This document shows positions 32,904 to 41,589 of a DNA stretch of 64,000 bases, one piece after another. This DNA is from JACTOJ01 sp032335695 (GTDB lineage: Bacteria; Bacillota; Clostridia; Clostridiales; Clostridiaceae): positions 62,001 through 126,000 of the forward strand of contig NZ_JACTOJ010000002.1 in NCBI RefSeq assembly GCF_032335695.1. The letters are read 5' to 3'. Numbering within the stretch: the stretch's first letter is position 1; each line of letters starts with the position of its first letter. The notes under the pieces are model-generated. The model was not told where the DNA came from. It saw nothing but the letters and a program-made list of their open reading frames with translations, and did no database searches. A program made the position numbers and the translations under genes.

Positions 32904-33231
32904 GTAATAAATTAAGCCTTTTTTTTACAATAAATTTACAATCGAATTTTTAATGTTTTTTTATTTATTTTTGTATAATGGTACTCAATTTCTAATTTAA
33001 CCCCATTTTTCATTAGTTTTTATTAATTATTCAGCAGAGAACTTTTTTTAATTTTAATAAATTTCATATAAAGTATAGTTTAAGTTACCGTTTACCAAAG
33101 ACCTTTGCAGCCTTTTTTATGCTTTATATATTCGACATGATTTTTATTTATTAATTTTTTGTAAACATAGCCTTCCTAACTGAAGCTCCCTTGAAACCAG
33201 TGCAAAAATCAATATTGATTTAAAACAAAGC

Positions 33232-33264
33232 AAAAAGCGTCAGCGAATAATTCGCTGACGCTTT
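33232..33264 (-). terminator. Intrinsic terminator of groESL
   Basis: A perfect 14-bp stem AAAGCGTCAGCGAA (33234-33247) / TTCGCTGACGCTTT (33251-33264) with a 3-base loop, followed on the minus strand by a T-run, 15 bases after the groEL stop. Confidence 0.93.
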
Positions 33265-33278
33265 ATTTTTGATTTATT

Positions 33279-34907
33279 TTAGTACATTCCGTCCATTCCC
33301 ATTCCGCCTGCACCTGGCATTGGAGCTGGGTTCTTTTCTGGAATATCTGCAACTACTGCTTCAGTTGTAAGGAATGTAGAAGCAACTGATGCTGCATTTT
33401 GAAGAGCACTTCTTGTAACCTTAGTTGGGTCAACAATTCCTGTCTTTATCATGTTTACATACTTTTCATTTAAAGCATCGAAGCCTATTCCAGCTTCGCT
33501 GTTCTTAACTTTTTCTATAACTACTGAGCCTTCAAGTCCTGCATTATCAACTATCTGTCTCAATGGTTCCTCTAAAGCTCTTGTAATTATGTTTACACCA
33601 AGCTGAGCATCTGATGTATTAGCAGTAACCTTAGCAACTTCATTGATTACTGTTACATAAGCAGTACCACCACCAGGTACTATACCTTCTTCTACAGCTG
33701 CTTTTGTAGCTGCTAGAGCATCTTCTATTCTAAGCTTTCTTTCCTTTAGCTCAGTTTCAGTAGCAGCACCAACTTTTATAACTGCAACTCCACCAGCAAG
33801 CTTAGCAAGTCTCTCCTGAAGCTTTTCTCTATCAAAATCTGAAGTAGTTTCTTCTATCTGTCTTCTTATCTGACCTACTCTATCCTTAATAGCAGCTGAA
33901 TCGCCTTTTCCGTTTACTACTGTAGTATTTTCTTTAGTAACCTTTACGCTTTCAGCAGTACCAAGCATATCTAAAGTAGCTTCCTTAAGATCTCTTCCAA
34001 GTTCCTCTGATATAACTTCTCCGCCTGTAAGGATTGCTATATCCTGAAGCATTTCTTTTCTTCTATCACCGAAGCCAGGAGCTTTAACAGCAACACATGT
34101 GAAGGTTCCTCTTAGCTTATTAACAACTAGAGTTGCCATTGCTTCCCCTTCAACATCTTCAGCTATGATAAGTAATTTCTTACCCTGCTGAACTACCTGC
34201 TCAAGTACTGGCAATATTTCCTGAATATTGGAAATTTTCTTATCTGTTATAAGTATATATGGATTATCTAAGGATGCTTCCATCTTTTCAGTATCTGTAG
34301 CCATGTATGGGCTTACATATCCTCTATCGAACTGCATACCTTCAACTACATCAAGTTCAGTTCCTATGGATTTTGATTCTTCAACAGTTATAACACCTTC
34401 GTTGCCAACCTTCTCCATAGCATCTGCTATAAGCTTACCGATTTCTTCATCAGCAGCTGATATTGCTGCAACTCTAGCGATATCTTCTTTTCCATCAACT
34501 GGCTTTGATATCTTCTTTATTTCTTCAACAGCCTTTTCTACTGCTAATTTTATACCTGTTCTTATTAGCATTGGATTTGCTCCAGCTGTTACATTCTTTA
34601 ATCCTTCTCTTATTATTGCCTGCGCAAGAAGTGTTGCTGTAGTTGTTCCATCTCCTGCTACATCATTAGTCTTTGTAGCAACTTCTTTAACAAGCTGAGC
34701 TCCCATATTTTCATATGGATCTTCTAGCTCTATTTCTCTTGCTATAGAAACACCATCGTTTGTTATTAGTGGTGCACCGAATTTCTTATCGAGAACTACA
34801 TTTCTTCCCTTAGGTCCTAAAGTAACCTTTACAGTGTCAGCAAGTACGTCAACACCTTTTTGCATCTTTCTTCTAGCTTCTTCACCTAATAAAATGCTTT
34901 TAGCCAT
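33279..34907 (-). CDS. groL: 60-kDa chaperonin GroEL
   Basis: 542 residues, standard length. It folds proteins in an ATP-driven double ring with GroES. The start AKSILLGEEARRKMQKGVD, the nucleotide motif GDGTTTATLLAQAI, the conserved VEEGIVPGGGTAYV and the Gly/Met-rich tail GAGGMGMDGMY are all present. It lies 30 bases after groES with AGGAGGG upstream. Regulated as an operon by the CIRCE element before groES. Confidence 0.98.
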   Translation of the reverse strand: MAKSILLGEEARRKMQKGVDVLADTVKVTLGPKGRNVVLDKKFGAPLITNDGVSIAREIELEDPYENMGAQLVKEVATKTNDVAGDGTTTATLLAQAIIREGLKNVTAGANPMLIRTGIKLAVEKAVEEIKKISKPVDGKEDIARVAAISAADEEIGKLIADAMEKVGNEGVITVEESKSIGTELDVVEGMQFDRGYVSPYMATDTEKMEASLDNPYILITDKKISNIQEILPVLEQVVQQGKKLLIIAEDVEGEAMATLVVNKLRGTFTCVAVKAPGFGDRRKEMLQDIAILTGGEVISEELGRDLKEATLDMLGTAESVKVTKENTTVVNGKGDSAAIKDRVGQIRRQIEETTSDFDREKLQERLAKLAGGVAVIKVGAATETELKERKLRIEDALAATKAAVEEGIVPGGGTAYVTVINEVAKVTANTSDAQLGVNIITRALEEPLRQIVDNAGLEGSVVIEKVKNSEAGIGFDALNEKYVNMIKTGIVDPTKVTRSALQNAASVASTFLTTEAVVADIPEKNPAPMPGAGGMGMDGMY

Positions 34908-34937
34908 TATAAATCCCTCCTACTTATCATCTAAATA

Positions 34938-35210
34938 TTACTCAACTATCGCTAATATATCTTCTTGTTTTACTATAGTGTATTCATCAGCACCAAGCTT
35001 AACCTCAGTTCCAGAATACTTGGAGATTATAACCTTGTCTCCAACCTTAACTTCCATTTTAACTTCTTCAGTTCCAGGACCTACTGCTACTACTTCAGCT
35101 TCCTGTGGTTTCTCCTTAGCAGCTCCAGGAAGAACGATACCGCTCTTTGTAGTTTCCTCTGCCTCTAATTTCTTTAGTACTACCCTGTCACCAAGTGGTC
35201 TAATACTCAT
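34938..35210 (-). CDS. groES: 10-kDa co-chaperonin GroES
   Basis: 90 residues. RPLGDRVVLKKLEAEETTKS, the mobile loop GIVLPGAAKEKPQ and the end YTIVKQEDILAIVE are characteristic. It caps the GroEL ring. First gene of the groESL operon; AGGAGGG precedes the ATG and CIRCE lies 51 bases upstream. Confidence 0.98.
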   Translation of the reverse strand: MSIRPLGDRVVLKKLEAEETTKSGIVLPGAAKEKPQEAEVVAVGPGTEEVKMEVKVGDKVIISKYSGTEVKLGADEYTIVKQEDILAIVE

Positions 35211-35261
35211 ATAAACCCCTCCTGTTAAAATTATAATAAAATATATTTAAACTCATTTTGT

Positions 35262-35288
35262 TAGCACTCATTAATCTTGAGTGCTAAT
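35262..35288. promoter_or_regulatory. CIRCE element (HrcA operator) before groESL
   Basis: TTAGCACTC, nine bases, GAGTGCTAA: an exact match to the CIRCE consensus. It lies between a TATAAT-like -10 box on the minus strand (about 35298-35303) and the groES start, so HrcA repression relieved by heat is expected. The rest of the 35211-35516 gap holds the upstream regions of the two divergent genes. Confidence 0.97.
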
Positions 35289-35516
35289 ACAATATTATAA
35301 TAATTAAACTCACATTTTTAATCAAACTTAATAAACAGAATATTTCTCATGATAAACAGGCAATTTCTCTATTTATCTGAAATAAGCTTTCATTTATACA
35401 TTATTTCTATTATTTTCTTTTTTTATTAGCAATTCATGTTAATCTTGTGTTTACAAGCCTTATGCTATAAAATTAAATTATTGAACTGTAAAATTAATTA
35501 ACACCGAGGTGATAAA

Positions 35517-36194
35517 ATGTACGAACTTACTCAAGGATACACCAAGAGCTCTCCTGTGAACATTTTTTTTAAATTTGCCACTCCCATATTCTTGGTCATA
35601 TTATTTATATCTCTAGCTGCCAAAATAACTCTAAACGCAAAGTTCTTGTATTATTATGATATCGATCATCTAAATATAGCCCAATCTGTTCAGATGGATA
35701 AAGCTACAATAATAAAAAATTATGATCTTCTCATTAAATATACGGATGTTTCTTCCATAAAAGAACTTAAGCTTCCTGATTTTACCTTTTCAAAGTCAGG
35801 CTTAGATCATTTCAAAGATGTCAAAAACATATTTGAAAAATTAGATTACGCCATAATAGTTTCCCTTATACTAAGCATAATAGGTGCAGCTGTGTGTATT
35901 AAAAATAATTATGTGAAATTCTTAAAGCACGGATCCTTGGTGCTTATATTGCTTCCTATATTATTAGCAATTCCTTTTATGTTAAATTTTAATTCCAGCT
36001 TTATAATTTTTCATAAGCTGCTTTTCACTAATGATGAATGGGAATTTAATCCTGACACCGATCCTATAATTAATATTTTACCAGAGAACTTTTTTATGCA
36101 CTGTGCATTTTTATTGCTTGGAATTCTTGTTATATTTAGCATTCTTCAATTCATTTTATATAAAATCTTAAGTAAAAAAGCAGCTGACTACTAA
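35517..36194 (+). CDS. TIGR01906 / DUF1461 family membrane protein
   Basis: 225 residues, four membrane helices (about 18-38, 113-133, 140-160, 195-218). The long extracytoplasmic loop after helix 1 and the signature FHKLLFTNDEWEFNPDTD then PIINILPENFF match the TIGR01906/DUF1461 family, whose function is unknown. CGAGGTGA precedes the ATG. It is convergent with the TVP38-type gene; the two frames overlap by four bases at their stops and share a terminator. Confidence 0.85.
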   Translation: MYELTQGYTKSSPVNIFFKFATPIFLVILFISLAAKITLNAKFLYYYDIDHLNIAQSVQMDKATIIKNYDLLIKYTDVSSIKELKLPDFTFSKSGLDHFKDVKNIFEKLDYAIIVSLILSIIGAAVCIKNNYVKFLKHGSLVLILLPILLAIPFMLNFNSSFIIFHKLLFTNDEWEFNPDTDPIINILPENFFMHCAFLLLGILVIFSILQFILYKILSKKAADY

Positions 36195-36222
36195 TACTCT
36201 CTGTCAGCAGACTTTTTATTTT
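36174..36222. terminator. Bidirectional terminator shared by convergent genes
   Basis: AAAAAAGCAGCTGAC (36174-36188) and GTCAGC...CTTTTTATTTTT (36203-36222) form an imperfect stem with A- and T-runs on both sides, so it can stop transcription from either direction. It covers the 3' ends of both coding sequences. Confidence 0.7.
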
Positions 36223-36889
36223 TAAACAGATATATTACAGAAATACATATTGTTACTATAAGTGCCAGCAATATGTATTTCTTTAATGCTACTATGCTCT
36301 CTCCCAAATATGCAGATATTATTATTCCCGGAGTTCTTCCCAGGGTAGAGAATATTATGTAATCCCTAAAATTAATTTTGGCTGAGCCCAATATATAGGT
36401 TACAACCTCTTTGGGTATCACAGGGATAAAATAAATCAAAAATATCCATGCCCATTGGTTTTTAATTTCTAATTCATTTATCTTATCTATTTTTTCAAGA
36501 AAGCTTTTATCCACCTTTTTCTCCAAAGGCCTCATAATCCATTTTAAATCAAATCTCCTAGCCGCAAAGAATATAATCCCTCCTCCTGCACTTATTCCTA
36601 TAAGAGATATCACTGTGCCCCAGAAGGCACCATATATATAGCCTGCGCCTATCTGCAAAAGCTCACCGGGGATAATAAACACTATGGATTGAAGCAATTG
36701 AAGGCTTATGAATAGCAGCACTCCCCATCCCCCTAAGTCTCCAAGACTTAGGATATACTTCATGGGATCTTTTATTATGTAATAATAGCTGTGAAACATT
36801 TGGCTTATGCACCAAATGCTTGCTAGGGACACTGTAAGTAAAATCAATGTTATTTTATTAAGCAGCAAAACCTTGATATATCTGTTCAT
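36191..36889 (-). CDS. TVP38/TMEM64 (DedA-like) membrane protein
   Basis: 232 residues with five or six membrane helices. The conserved core is QIGAGYIYGAFWGTVISLIG with the following GGGIIFFAARRF, and later VIPKEVVTYILGSAKINFRD and STLGRTPGIIISAYLG. These re-entrant-loop signatures define the SNARE-associated/TVP38 family, whose members are linked to lipid scrambling or flotation. GAGAGGTTGA precedes the ATG. The specific substrate is unknown. Confidence 0.88.
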   Translation of the reverse strand: MNRYIKVLLLNKITLILLTVSLASIWCISQMFHSYYYIIKDPMKYILSLGDLGGWGVLLFISLQLLQSIVFIIPGELLQIGAGYIYGAFWGTVISLIGISAGGGIIFFAARRFDLKWIMRPLEKKVDKSFLEKIDKINELEIKNQWAWIFLIYFIPVIPKEVVTYILGSAKINFRDYIIFSTLGRTPGIIISAYLGESIVALKKYILLALIVTICISVIYLFKNKKSADREY

Positions 36890-36983
36890 AAAATCAACCT
36901 CTCTTTTACCACTTTGAAAGCTGGTGTTTTACAATATTATTATTTGTTTTAATTTGCAAAATATGTTGAAATTGCAAAAAATA

Positions 36984-37017
36984 ATTACTGCCGCCTTAAA
37001 TTTAAGGCGGCAGTAAT
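36984..37017 (-). terminator. Perfect palindrome, probable terminator of the glycosylase gene
   Basis: A 34-base perfect palindrome with arms ATTACTGCCGCCTTAAA and TTTAAGGCGGCAGTAAT, followed on the minus strand by TTATTTTTTG. It lies 150 bases after the stop of the 8-oxoguanine glycosylase gene. Nothing else is seen in 36890-37167. Confidence 0.75.
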
Positions 37018-37167
37018 CGTCCATGTTTATTATTATATATATTTATTTTGATAAACTTGCTATAGAAACTAATATTGTAAATTTACAAGTTAAATAATAC
37101 AGACTTATAAATCACCAATCGAAGCTCTATATACATTATAACAGATTATAATATAAAATGAAACAGT

Positions 37168-38070
37168 TTAGTCAACTTTTATATTATTTTCTCTTGCATA
37201 GTAGAAAAGATATTGCTGGGCGAAGCCTGCATCTTTCCCAAATTTGTTTCTAGCAAAGTCTCTTATCTTTTTCAAAGAAACATCTGGTGCTACGTAAAAA
37301 TGCATCATAGCCCTTTTAACCCACACATCTACAGGGAATGCTGAGTATTTCTGCATAGAAAAAAGCATTATGCAGTCTGCTACCTTAGGCCCTATGCCTG
37401 AAAATTTTTGAAGTGCTTCATGGCATCCATCATCCTCTAGAGCTTTTATCTTATTCACATCATATTCTTCAAAGTCCACAATTTTTTTACTGTTATATAT
37501 CTTTTCTACTGTATCTTTAATATATTTTGCTCTAAAGCCAACTCCGCAATTTTCAAATTCATTTACTTCTCTAGAAGCTAAATCTTCAACCTTAGGAAAG
37601 GCATAGTATTCTTTACCTTTATATTCTAGCTTTTTTCCCCAATTTCTACTTATATTTTCTATTTCTTTTTTTATCATTGGTATTCTATTATTAGCAGATA
37701 TTATAAAGGATATTACAAGCTCAAAAGGATCTTGCTTCAAAAGCCTAATTCCGTGTCCAAATTCAACAGATTGATGCAGGATTTCGTCTTTTTTTAATCT
37801 TTCCTTTATGGCAGTATAGTCAGTCTTTAAATCAAAATATTCTTCCCATATGTTGTAGAAATCTTTCTTGGTTGAATTATGTATTATTATATCATTACCG
37901 CTTTTTTCTACCTCTATGACTCTTTCAAAGGCAACTCCTATATATGTATTTTCATCTACTTTATTCCATCTAAAACATTGACCACAATCAAATACATGAG
38001 GCAGTTCAAAGTTTTTTACTTCCTTGACTATTACGCAGGAGTCCTTCTCCTCTATACCTTTGTAATCCAT
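37168..38070 (-). CDS. 8-oxoguanine DNA glycosylase, OGG1-type
   Basis: 300 residues. An N-terminal OGG domain (FELPHVFDCGQCFRWNKVDE) is followed by the helix-hairpin-helix-GPD domain: LQKFSGIGPKVADCIMLFSM holds the catalytic Lys and FPVDVWVKRAMM the catalytic Asp, in the OGG1 arrangement K...D. It excises 8-oxoG opposite C and nicks the abasic site. There is no Fe-S cluster, unlike MutY or Nth. AAGGAAGTG precedes the ATG. Monocistronic. Confidence 0.93.
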   Translation of the reverse strand: MDYKGIEEKDSCVIVKEVKNFELPHVFDCGQCFRWNKVDENTYIGVAFERVIEVEKSGNDIIIHNSTKKDFYNIWEEYFDLKTDYTAIKERLKKDEILHQSVEFGHGIRLLKQDPFELVISFIISANNRIPMIKKEIENISRNWGKKLEYKGKEYYAFPKVEDLASREVNEFENCGVGFRAKYIKDTVEKIYNSKKIVDFEEYDVNKIKALEDDGCHEALQKFSGIGPKVADCIMLFSMQKYSAFPVDVWVKRAMMHFYVAPDVSLKKIRDFARNKFGKDAGFAQQYLFYYARENNIKVD

Positions 38071-38139
38071 ATTAACACTTCCTTATTTTTATATTGTAAG
38101 TATATCTTTTATACTGAATTTTATTATAACTTTTTAATC

Positions 38140-38179
38140 AAAAAATAAAAAGACCTTAGATATAATTATATCTAAGATC
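38140..38179 (-). terminator. Intrinsic terminator after the 38.2-kb gene
   Basis: GACCTTAGATATAA (38152-38165) pairs with TTATATCTAAGATC (38166-38179) with one G:T pair, and is followed on the minus strand by TTTTTATTTTTT. Confidence 0.85.
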
Positions 38180-38187
38180 CTATTTCA

Positions 38188-38676
38188 TTATTTATTATTA
38201 GCTCTTGAAAGCATCCCTTTTACTATAGTTATATATGTTTCTGAAACTTCAGGACAAACTGACAAAATATTATCTACTATATAATCTATATTGCTATCCG
38301 TAATCTTTTTAAAATTTTTATCCTCATAAACAATTTTTCCATCATCGCCTAATGAATTATAGATATCCTCTACCTTAGGAGCTGTCATACAGTTTTCATC
38401 TTCCATGCAGCTGCCTGAAAAATAAAATTCTTCTTCGATTATTGCAAATTCTCCGTACATGTACTCTTTTTTATCAGATTCAGAGGATGAAGAATCATAC
38501 TTTAAGTGTTCTACATGCTTTAAGTCAAATATATTATCTGACTGCTTTCTTACCAGCACGCACCTTATTTCTAATTCCATAAGTCTTTCCTTTATATGCT
38601 CAGAAAGTTTGTCGCCATTATCCGATATAAACATCTTAACTGATATAGTTGTCTTTCTACTGCGATTAATTTTCAA
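38188..38676 (-). CDS. Uncharacterised protein
   Basis: About 162 residues, not recognised. The TTG at 38674-38676 follows AAAGGAGAA and is preferred; the longer frame to 38745 starts within an upstream hairpin. The protein is hydrophilic. It begins KINRSRKTTISVKMFISDNG, has an acidic Ser/Asp stretch (YDSSSSESDKKEYMYGEF), two cysteines in GSCMEDENC, and an alpha-helical end. No signal peptide or membrane helix from this start. Confidence 0.65.
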   Translation of the reverse strand: MKINRSRKTTISVKMFISDNGDKLSEHIKERLMELEIRCVLVRKQSDNIFDLKHVEHLKYDSSSSESDKKEYMYGEFAIIEEEFYFSGSCMEDENCMTAPKVEDIYNSLGDDGKIVYEDKNFKKITDSNIDYIVDNILSVCPEVSETYITIVKGMLSRANNK

Positions 38677-38734
38677 TATAAAATTCTCCTTTTCTATAAT
38701 TTGAGATATTATTATGAAAATTAAACCTGTTAGA

Positions 38735-38758
38735 AAACCACCCAAAAAGGAGTGGTTT
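38735..38758 (-). promoter_or_regulatory. Hairpin in the long 5' leader of the uncharacterised gene
   Basis: AAACCAC (38735-38741) and GTGGTTT (38752-38758) frame a 10-base loop; on the minus strand the stem ends in TTTTC. It lies 60 bases before the TTG start. A possible minus-strand promoter (TTGATA near 38915, TATAAT near 38890, spacer longer than usual) would give a leader near 200 bases. The rest of the 38746-39266 gap is AT-rich, with an inverted repeat AAATTCG/CGAATTT (38988-39008), and shows no gene. Confidence 0.4.
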
Positions 38759-39108
38759 GATTAACCGTTCAATAAAATATCAAAAGCTTACAATCTCAGA
38801 AGCATCCTAGGATTTAACTTTTCAATACCCTAAATCATGATATATTCAACAGATATAATTTTTTAATAGTATTTACTCATATATATTATATCACAAATAT
38901 TGAATTCTAGTATCAACTTTTGTAATCATCTTCAATTAGTAATTTACAAATTATAAGTAATAGGTAAAAGTGAAGAGTTAAGTTTATAAATTCGATGTAG
39001 GCGAATTTTAACCATAATTTTTTAATTATTACTTTTTAATTATTAACTTTTCTTATCTATTATCTATAAAAATTTTATATTACGAATTACAGTCACTAAA
39101 AATAAAGC

Positions 39109-39137
39109 TTGTATTTAATATTATGCTATGTTATACT
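39109..39137 (+). promoter_or_regulatory. Promoter of the zinc-ribbon gene
   Basis: TTGTAT (39109-39114), 17 bases, TATACT (39132-39137). It lies 130 bases before the ATG, leaving a leader of about 120 bases with no clear structure. Confidence 0.6.
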
Positions 39138-39266
39138 ATCTAAGTGGTAAATGAACTTTCATTTGCTGTTAAGATTTAATATGATGAACAAACATATCCT
39201 CTTTTTAGAATATAATTGTTAATCTATTATGAATATCTTAATTATTTGAAAAGGAGGAATGTTGAA

Positions 39267-39431
39267 ATGGCAGATAAGACTTTAGTTTGCAAAGATTGCG
39301 GAAAAGAATTCGTTTTTACAGAAGGCGAGCAGGCTTTCTACAAGGAAAAAGGATTCGATAACGAACCTCAGAGATGTCCTGAGTGCAGAAAAGCTAGAAA
39401 GCAGCAGAACAACAGAGGTTTCAGAGGTTAA
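39267..39431 (+). CDS. Small zinc-ribbon domain protein
   Basis: 54 residues from the ATG at 39267, with AAAGGAGG nine bases before; the longer frame to 39216 lacks a ribosome site. It has two Cys-x-x-Cys knuckles, LVCKDCGKEF and RCPECRKARK, that bind one zinc, separated by FTEGEQAFYKEKGFDNEPQ, and a basic Gly-rich tail. This conserved clostridial family has no firm function; nucleic-acid or ribosome binding is a guess from the basic tail. Confidence 0.88.
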   Translation: MADKTLVCKDCGKEFVFTEGEQAFYKEKGFDNEPQRCPECRKARKQQNNRGFRG

Positions 39432-39444
39432 TTCTTTGAAATTG

Positions 39445-39478
39445 AACCAATAGGTTTTCCTATTGGTTTTTTATTTTT
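39445..39478 (+). terminator. Intrinsic terminator of the zinc-ribbon gene
   Basis: AACCAATAGG (39445-39454), a TTTT loop and CCTATTGGTT (39459-39468), then a T-rich run. Confidence 0.92.
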
Positions 39479-39551
39479 ATATGACTATAACTATATAACT
39501 AGTTATATAGAAACATAGGTTTATAGATTTCTTAATAGCTGTTTTCTATAT

Positions 39552-39577
39552 AAAAAAAGAATTCCATCAGGAATTCT
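39552..39577 (-). terminator. Intrinsic terminator of the butyryl-CoA synthesis operon
   Basis: On the minus strand AGAATTCC-TGAT-GGAATTCT is followed by seven T, 26 bases after the hbd stop. Confidence 0.9.
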
Positions 39578-39602
39578 CTTTTCATATTAATCTATAATTA
39601 TC

Positions 39603-40451
39603 TTATTTGCTGTAATCGAAGAATCCTTTTCCTGACTTTCTTCCTAAATATCCTGCTCTTACATATTTCTTAAGAAGTGGACATGGTCTGTACTTAGGAT
39701 CTCCTGTCTCTTTGTATAGTACTTCCATGATTGCAAGAACTATATCGTTACCTATGAAGTCTGAAAGTGTAAGAGGTCCCATTGGATGGTTAGCACCAAG
39801 CATCATAGCTTTATCTATATCTGCAGCTGATGCAGTTCCTTCTGCAAGAACTGTTATACCTTCATTGATCATTGGTATAAGTATTCTATTTACAACGAAT
39901 CCAGGAGCTTCTGCAACTTCTACTGGTTCCTTTCCTATAACCTCAGAAACAGCTTTAACCTTATCAAAAGTTTCCTGAGATGTAGCTATTCCTCTTATTA
40001 CTTCAACAAGCTTCATAACTGGAGCTGGATTAAAGAAATGCATTCCTATAACCTTGTCAGGTCTGTTTGTTGCAGTAGCAACTTCAGTTATAGAAAGTGA
40101 AGAAGTATTAGAAGAAAGTATTGCCTCTGGCTTACATATCTTATCTAATTCAGCAAATATGCTCTTCTTTATTTCCATGTTTTCTACTGCTGCTTCAACT
40201 ACTAAATCACAGTCTTCAGCAAGATTCATATCTATAGTTCCGCTAATTCTAGAAAGTATATCCTCTTTAGCTTCTTCAGTAAGCTTACCCTTTGCTACCA
40301 ATTTTGAAAGATTTTTATTGATTCCCGCAAGTCCTCTGTCTACGAACTCCTGCTTTATATCTCTAAGAACAACTTCTAATCCCTTTGCTGCAAATGCCTG
40401 AGCAATTCCTGCTCCCATAGTACCAGCTCCAAGAACAAATACCTTTTCCAT
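39603..40451 (-). CDS. hbd: 3-hydroxybutyryl-CoA dehydrogenase
   Basis: 282 residues, usual length. It reduces acetoacetyl-CoA to 3-hydroxybutyryl-CoA with NAD(P)H. The Rossmann start FVLGAGTMGAGIAQAFAAKG, the SSNTSSLSITE loop, the catalytic-His strand KVIGMHFFNPAPVMKLVEV, and the C-terminal domain NHPMGPLTLSDFIG are present. It is last in the crt-bcd-etfB-etfA-hbd operon; AGGAGG precedes the ATG. No thiolase gene is in the window, so acetoacetyl-CoA must be supplied from elsewhere. Confidence 0.97.
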   Translation of the reverse strand: MEKVFVLGAGTMGAGIAQAFAAKGLEVVLRDIKQEFVDRGLAGINKNLSKLVAKGKLTEEAKEDILSRISGTIDMNLAEDCDLVVEAAVENMEIKKSIFAELDKICKPEAILSSNTSSLSITEVATATNRPDKVIGMHFFNPAPVMKLVEVIRGIATSQETFDKVKAVSEVIGKEPVEVAEAPGFVVNRILIPMINEGITVLAEGTASAADIDKAMMLGANHPMGPLTLSDFIGNDIVLAIMEVLYKETGDPKYRPCPLLKKYVRAGYLGRKSGKGFFDYSK

Positions 40452-40470
40452 GTTAAATCCTCCTAAAATA

Positions 40471-40508
40471 TACTATGCTTATTTGTGAGAATACAAAGAA
40501 GCATAGTA
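40471..40508 (-). promoter_or_regulatory. Intercistronic hairpin between etfA and hbd
   Basis: TACTATGCTT (40471-40480) and AAGCATAGTA (40499-40508), a perfect 10-bp stem with an 18-base loop and no T-run. It probably acts on mRNA processing or stability rather than termination. Confidence 0.55.
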
Positions 40509-40539
40509 ATAGTATAATAAATTTTTTAAATTCTATAAT

Positions 40540-41541
40540 TTATTTTGTGCCTTTAAGCTGAGCAATCATTTCAGGTACAACTTTGTTTAAATCTCCAACT
40601 ACAGCATAATCTGCTATCTTCATTATTGGAGCATTTTCATCCTTATTTATAGCAATTATAAAATCGGAATCCTGCATACCAGCTAAATGCTGTATTGCAC
40701 CAGATATACCACAAGCTATATATATCTTAGGTTTAACAGTTTTACCAGTCTGACCAACCTGTACGTTCTTATCTACCCATTCTTTATCAACAGCAGCTCT
40801 TGAACCAGCAACTGTTCCTCCAAGAACGTCAGCAAGTTCCTGTAAAAGCTTGAAGCCTTCAACGCTTCCAACTCCTCTACCACCGGATACTATGAATTCA
40901 GCTTCTCCGATATCTACAAGATCTTTAGCAGTCTTAACAACTTCAACTACCTTTGTTCTTACATCAGCAGCTGTAAGCTTTAAAGCAACCTCTTCTACTT
41001 TTGCTTCTCTTACTTCATCTTTTTCAAGTTTAGCGAAAACTCCTGGTCTTACTGTAGCCATCTGTGGTCTGTGATCAGCACAAGCTATAGTAGCCATAAG
41101 ATTTCCGCCGAAAGCTGGTCTTGTAGCTAATAAGTATTTTCCTTCTGCATCTATGTCTAATGATGTACAGTCTGCAGTAAGTCCTGTCTTAAGTCTAGCT
41201 GCTATTCTAGGACCTAAATCTCTTCCTATGAAAGTAGCTCCTATGAATAATATTTCAGGCTTTCTATCCTCTATAAGGTCACATATAACCTTTGTATATC
41301 CATCAGTTGTATAATGCTTAAGTAAGCTGTTATCTGCAACTAAAACTTCATCTGCTCCGAATGCTACTAAGTCCTTTGCTAAAGGTTTAATATTTTCTCC
41401 TATAAGCAATGCAGTAAGCTTAACTCCTAATTTATCTGCAATCTTCTTGCCTTCACCTAAGAGTTCAAGAGAAACCTTTTGAAGTACACCTTCTCTTTGT
41501 TCTGCGAAAACCCATACGCCTTTATAATCTGCTATATTCAT
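40540..41541 (-). CDS. etfA: Electron transfer flavoprotein, alpha subunit
   Basis: 333 residues. The C-terminal FAD-binding domain shows VSGGRGVGSVEGFKLLQELA, AVDKEWVDKNVQVGQTGKTV and KIYIACGISGAIQHLAGMQD, followed by AINKDENAPIM. With EtfB and Bcd it forms the clostridial complex that couples crotonyl-CoA reduction by NADH to ferredoxin reduction (electron bifurcation). It lies 48 bases after etfB in the same operon. Confidence 0.97.
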   Translation of the reverse strand: MNIADYKGVWVFAEQREGVLQKVSLELLGEGKKIADKLGVKLTALLIGENIKPLAKDLVAFGADEVLVADNSLLKHYTTDGYTKVICDLIEDRKPEILFIGATFIGRDLGPRIAARLKTGLTADCTSLDIDAEGKYLLATRPAFGGNLMATIACADHRPQMATVRPGVFAKLEKDEVREAKVEEVALKLTAADVRTKVVEVVKTAKDLVDIGEAEFIVSGGRGVGSVEGFKLLQELADVLGGTVAGSRAAVDKEWVDKNVQVGQTGKTVKPKIYIACGISGAIQHLAGMQDSDFIIAINKDENAPIMKIADYAVVGDLNKVVPEMIAQLKGTK

Positions 41542-41589
41542 TTTCTATACCTCCTACTTTTCTTCTACTGGAATCCAAAATCTACTATA

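Noticed and set aside
32904..33231. Possible c-di-GMP riboswitch upstream of the pilus operon
   Set aside because: The GCAAAGG and GGTAACTT fragments recall GEMM-type RNAs, but the conserved core and helices cannot be assembled, and the region lies upstream of the predicted pilB promoter.
38676..38745. N-terminal extension of the uncharacterised 38.2-kb protein with a hydrophobic segment
   Set aside because: The longer frame starts at TTG within a hairpin and lacks a ribosome site; the internal TTG after AAAGGAGAA fits better. The apparent membrane helix is therefore probably not translated.
38880..39260. AT-rich gap examined for tRNA, small RNA or gene remnants
   Set aside because: Only short inverted repeats and a promoter for the zinc-ribbon gene were seen; nothing with cloverleaf or coding character.
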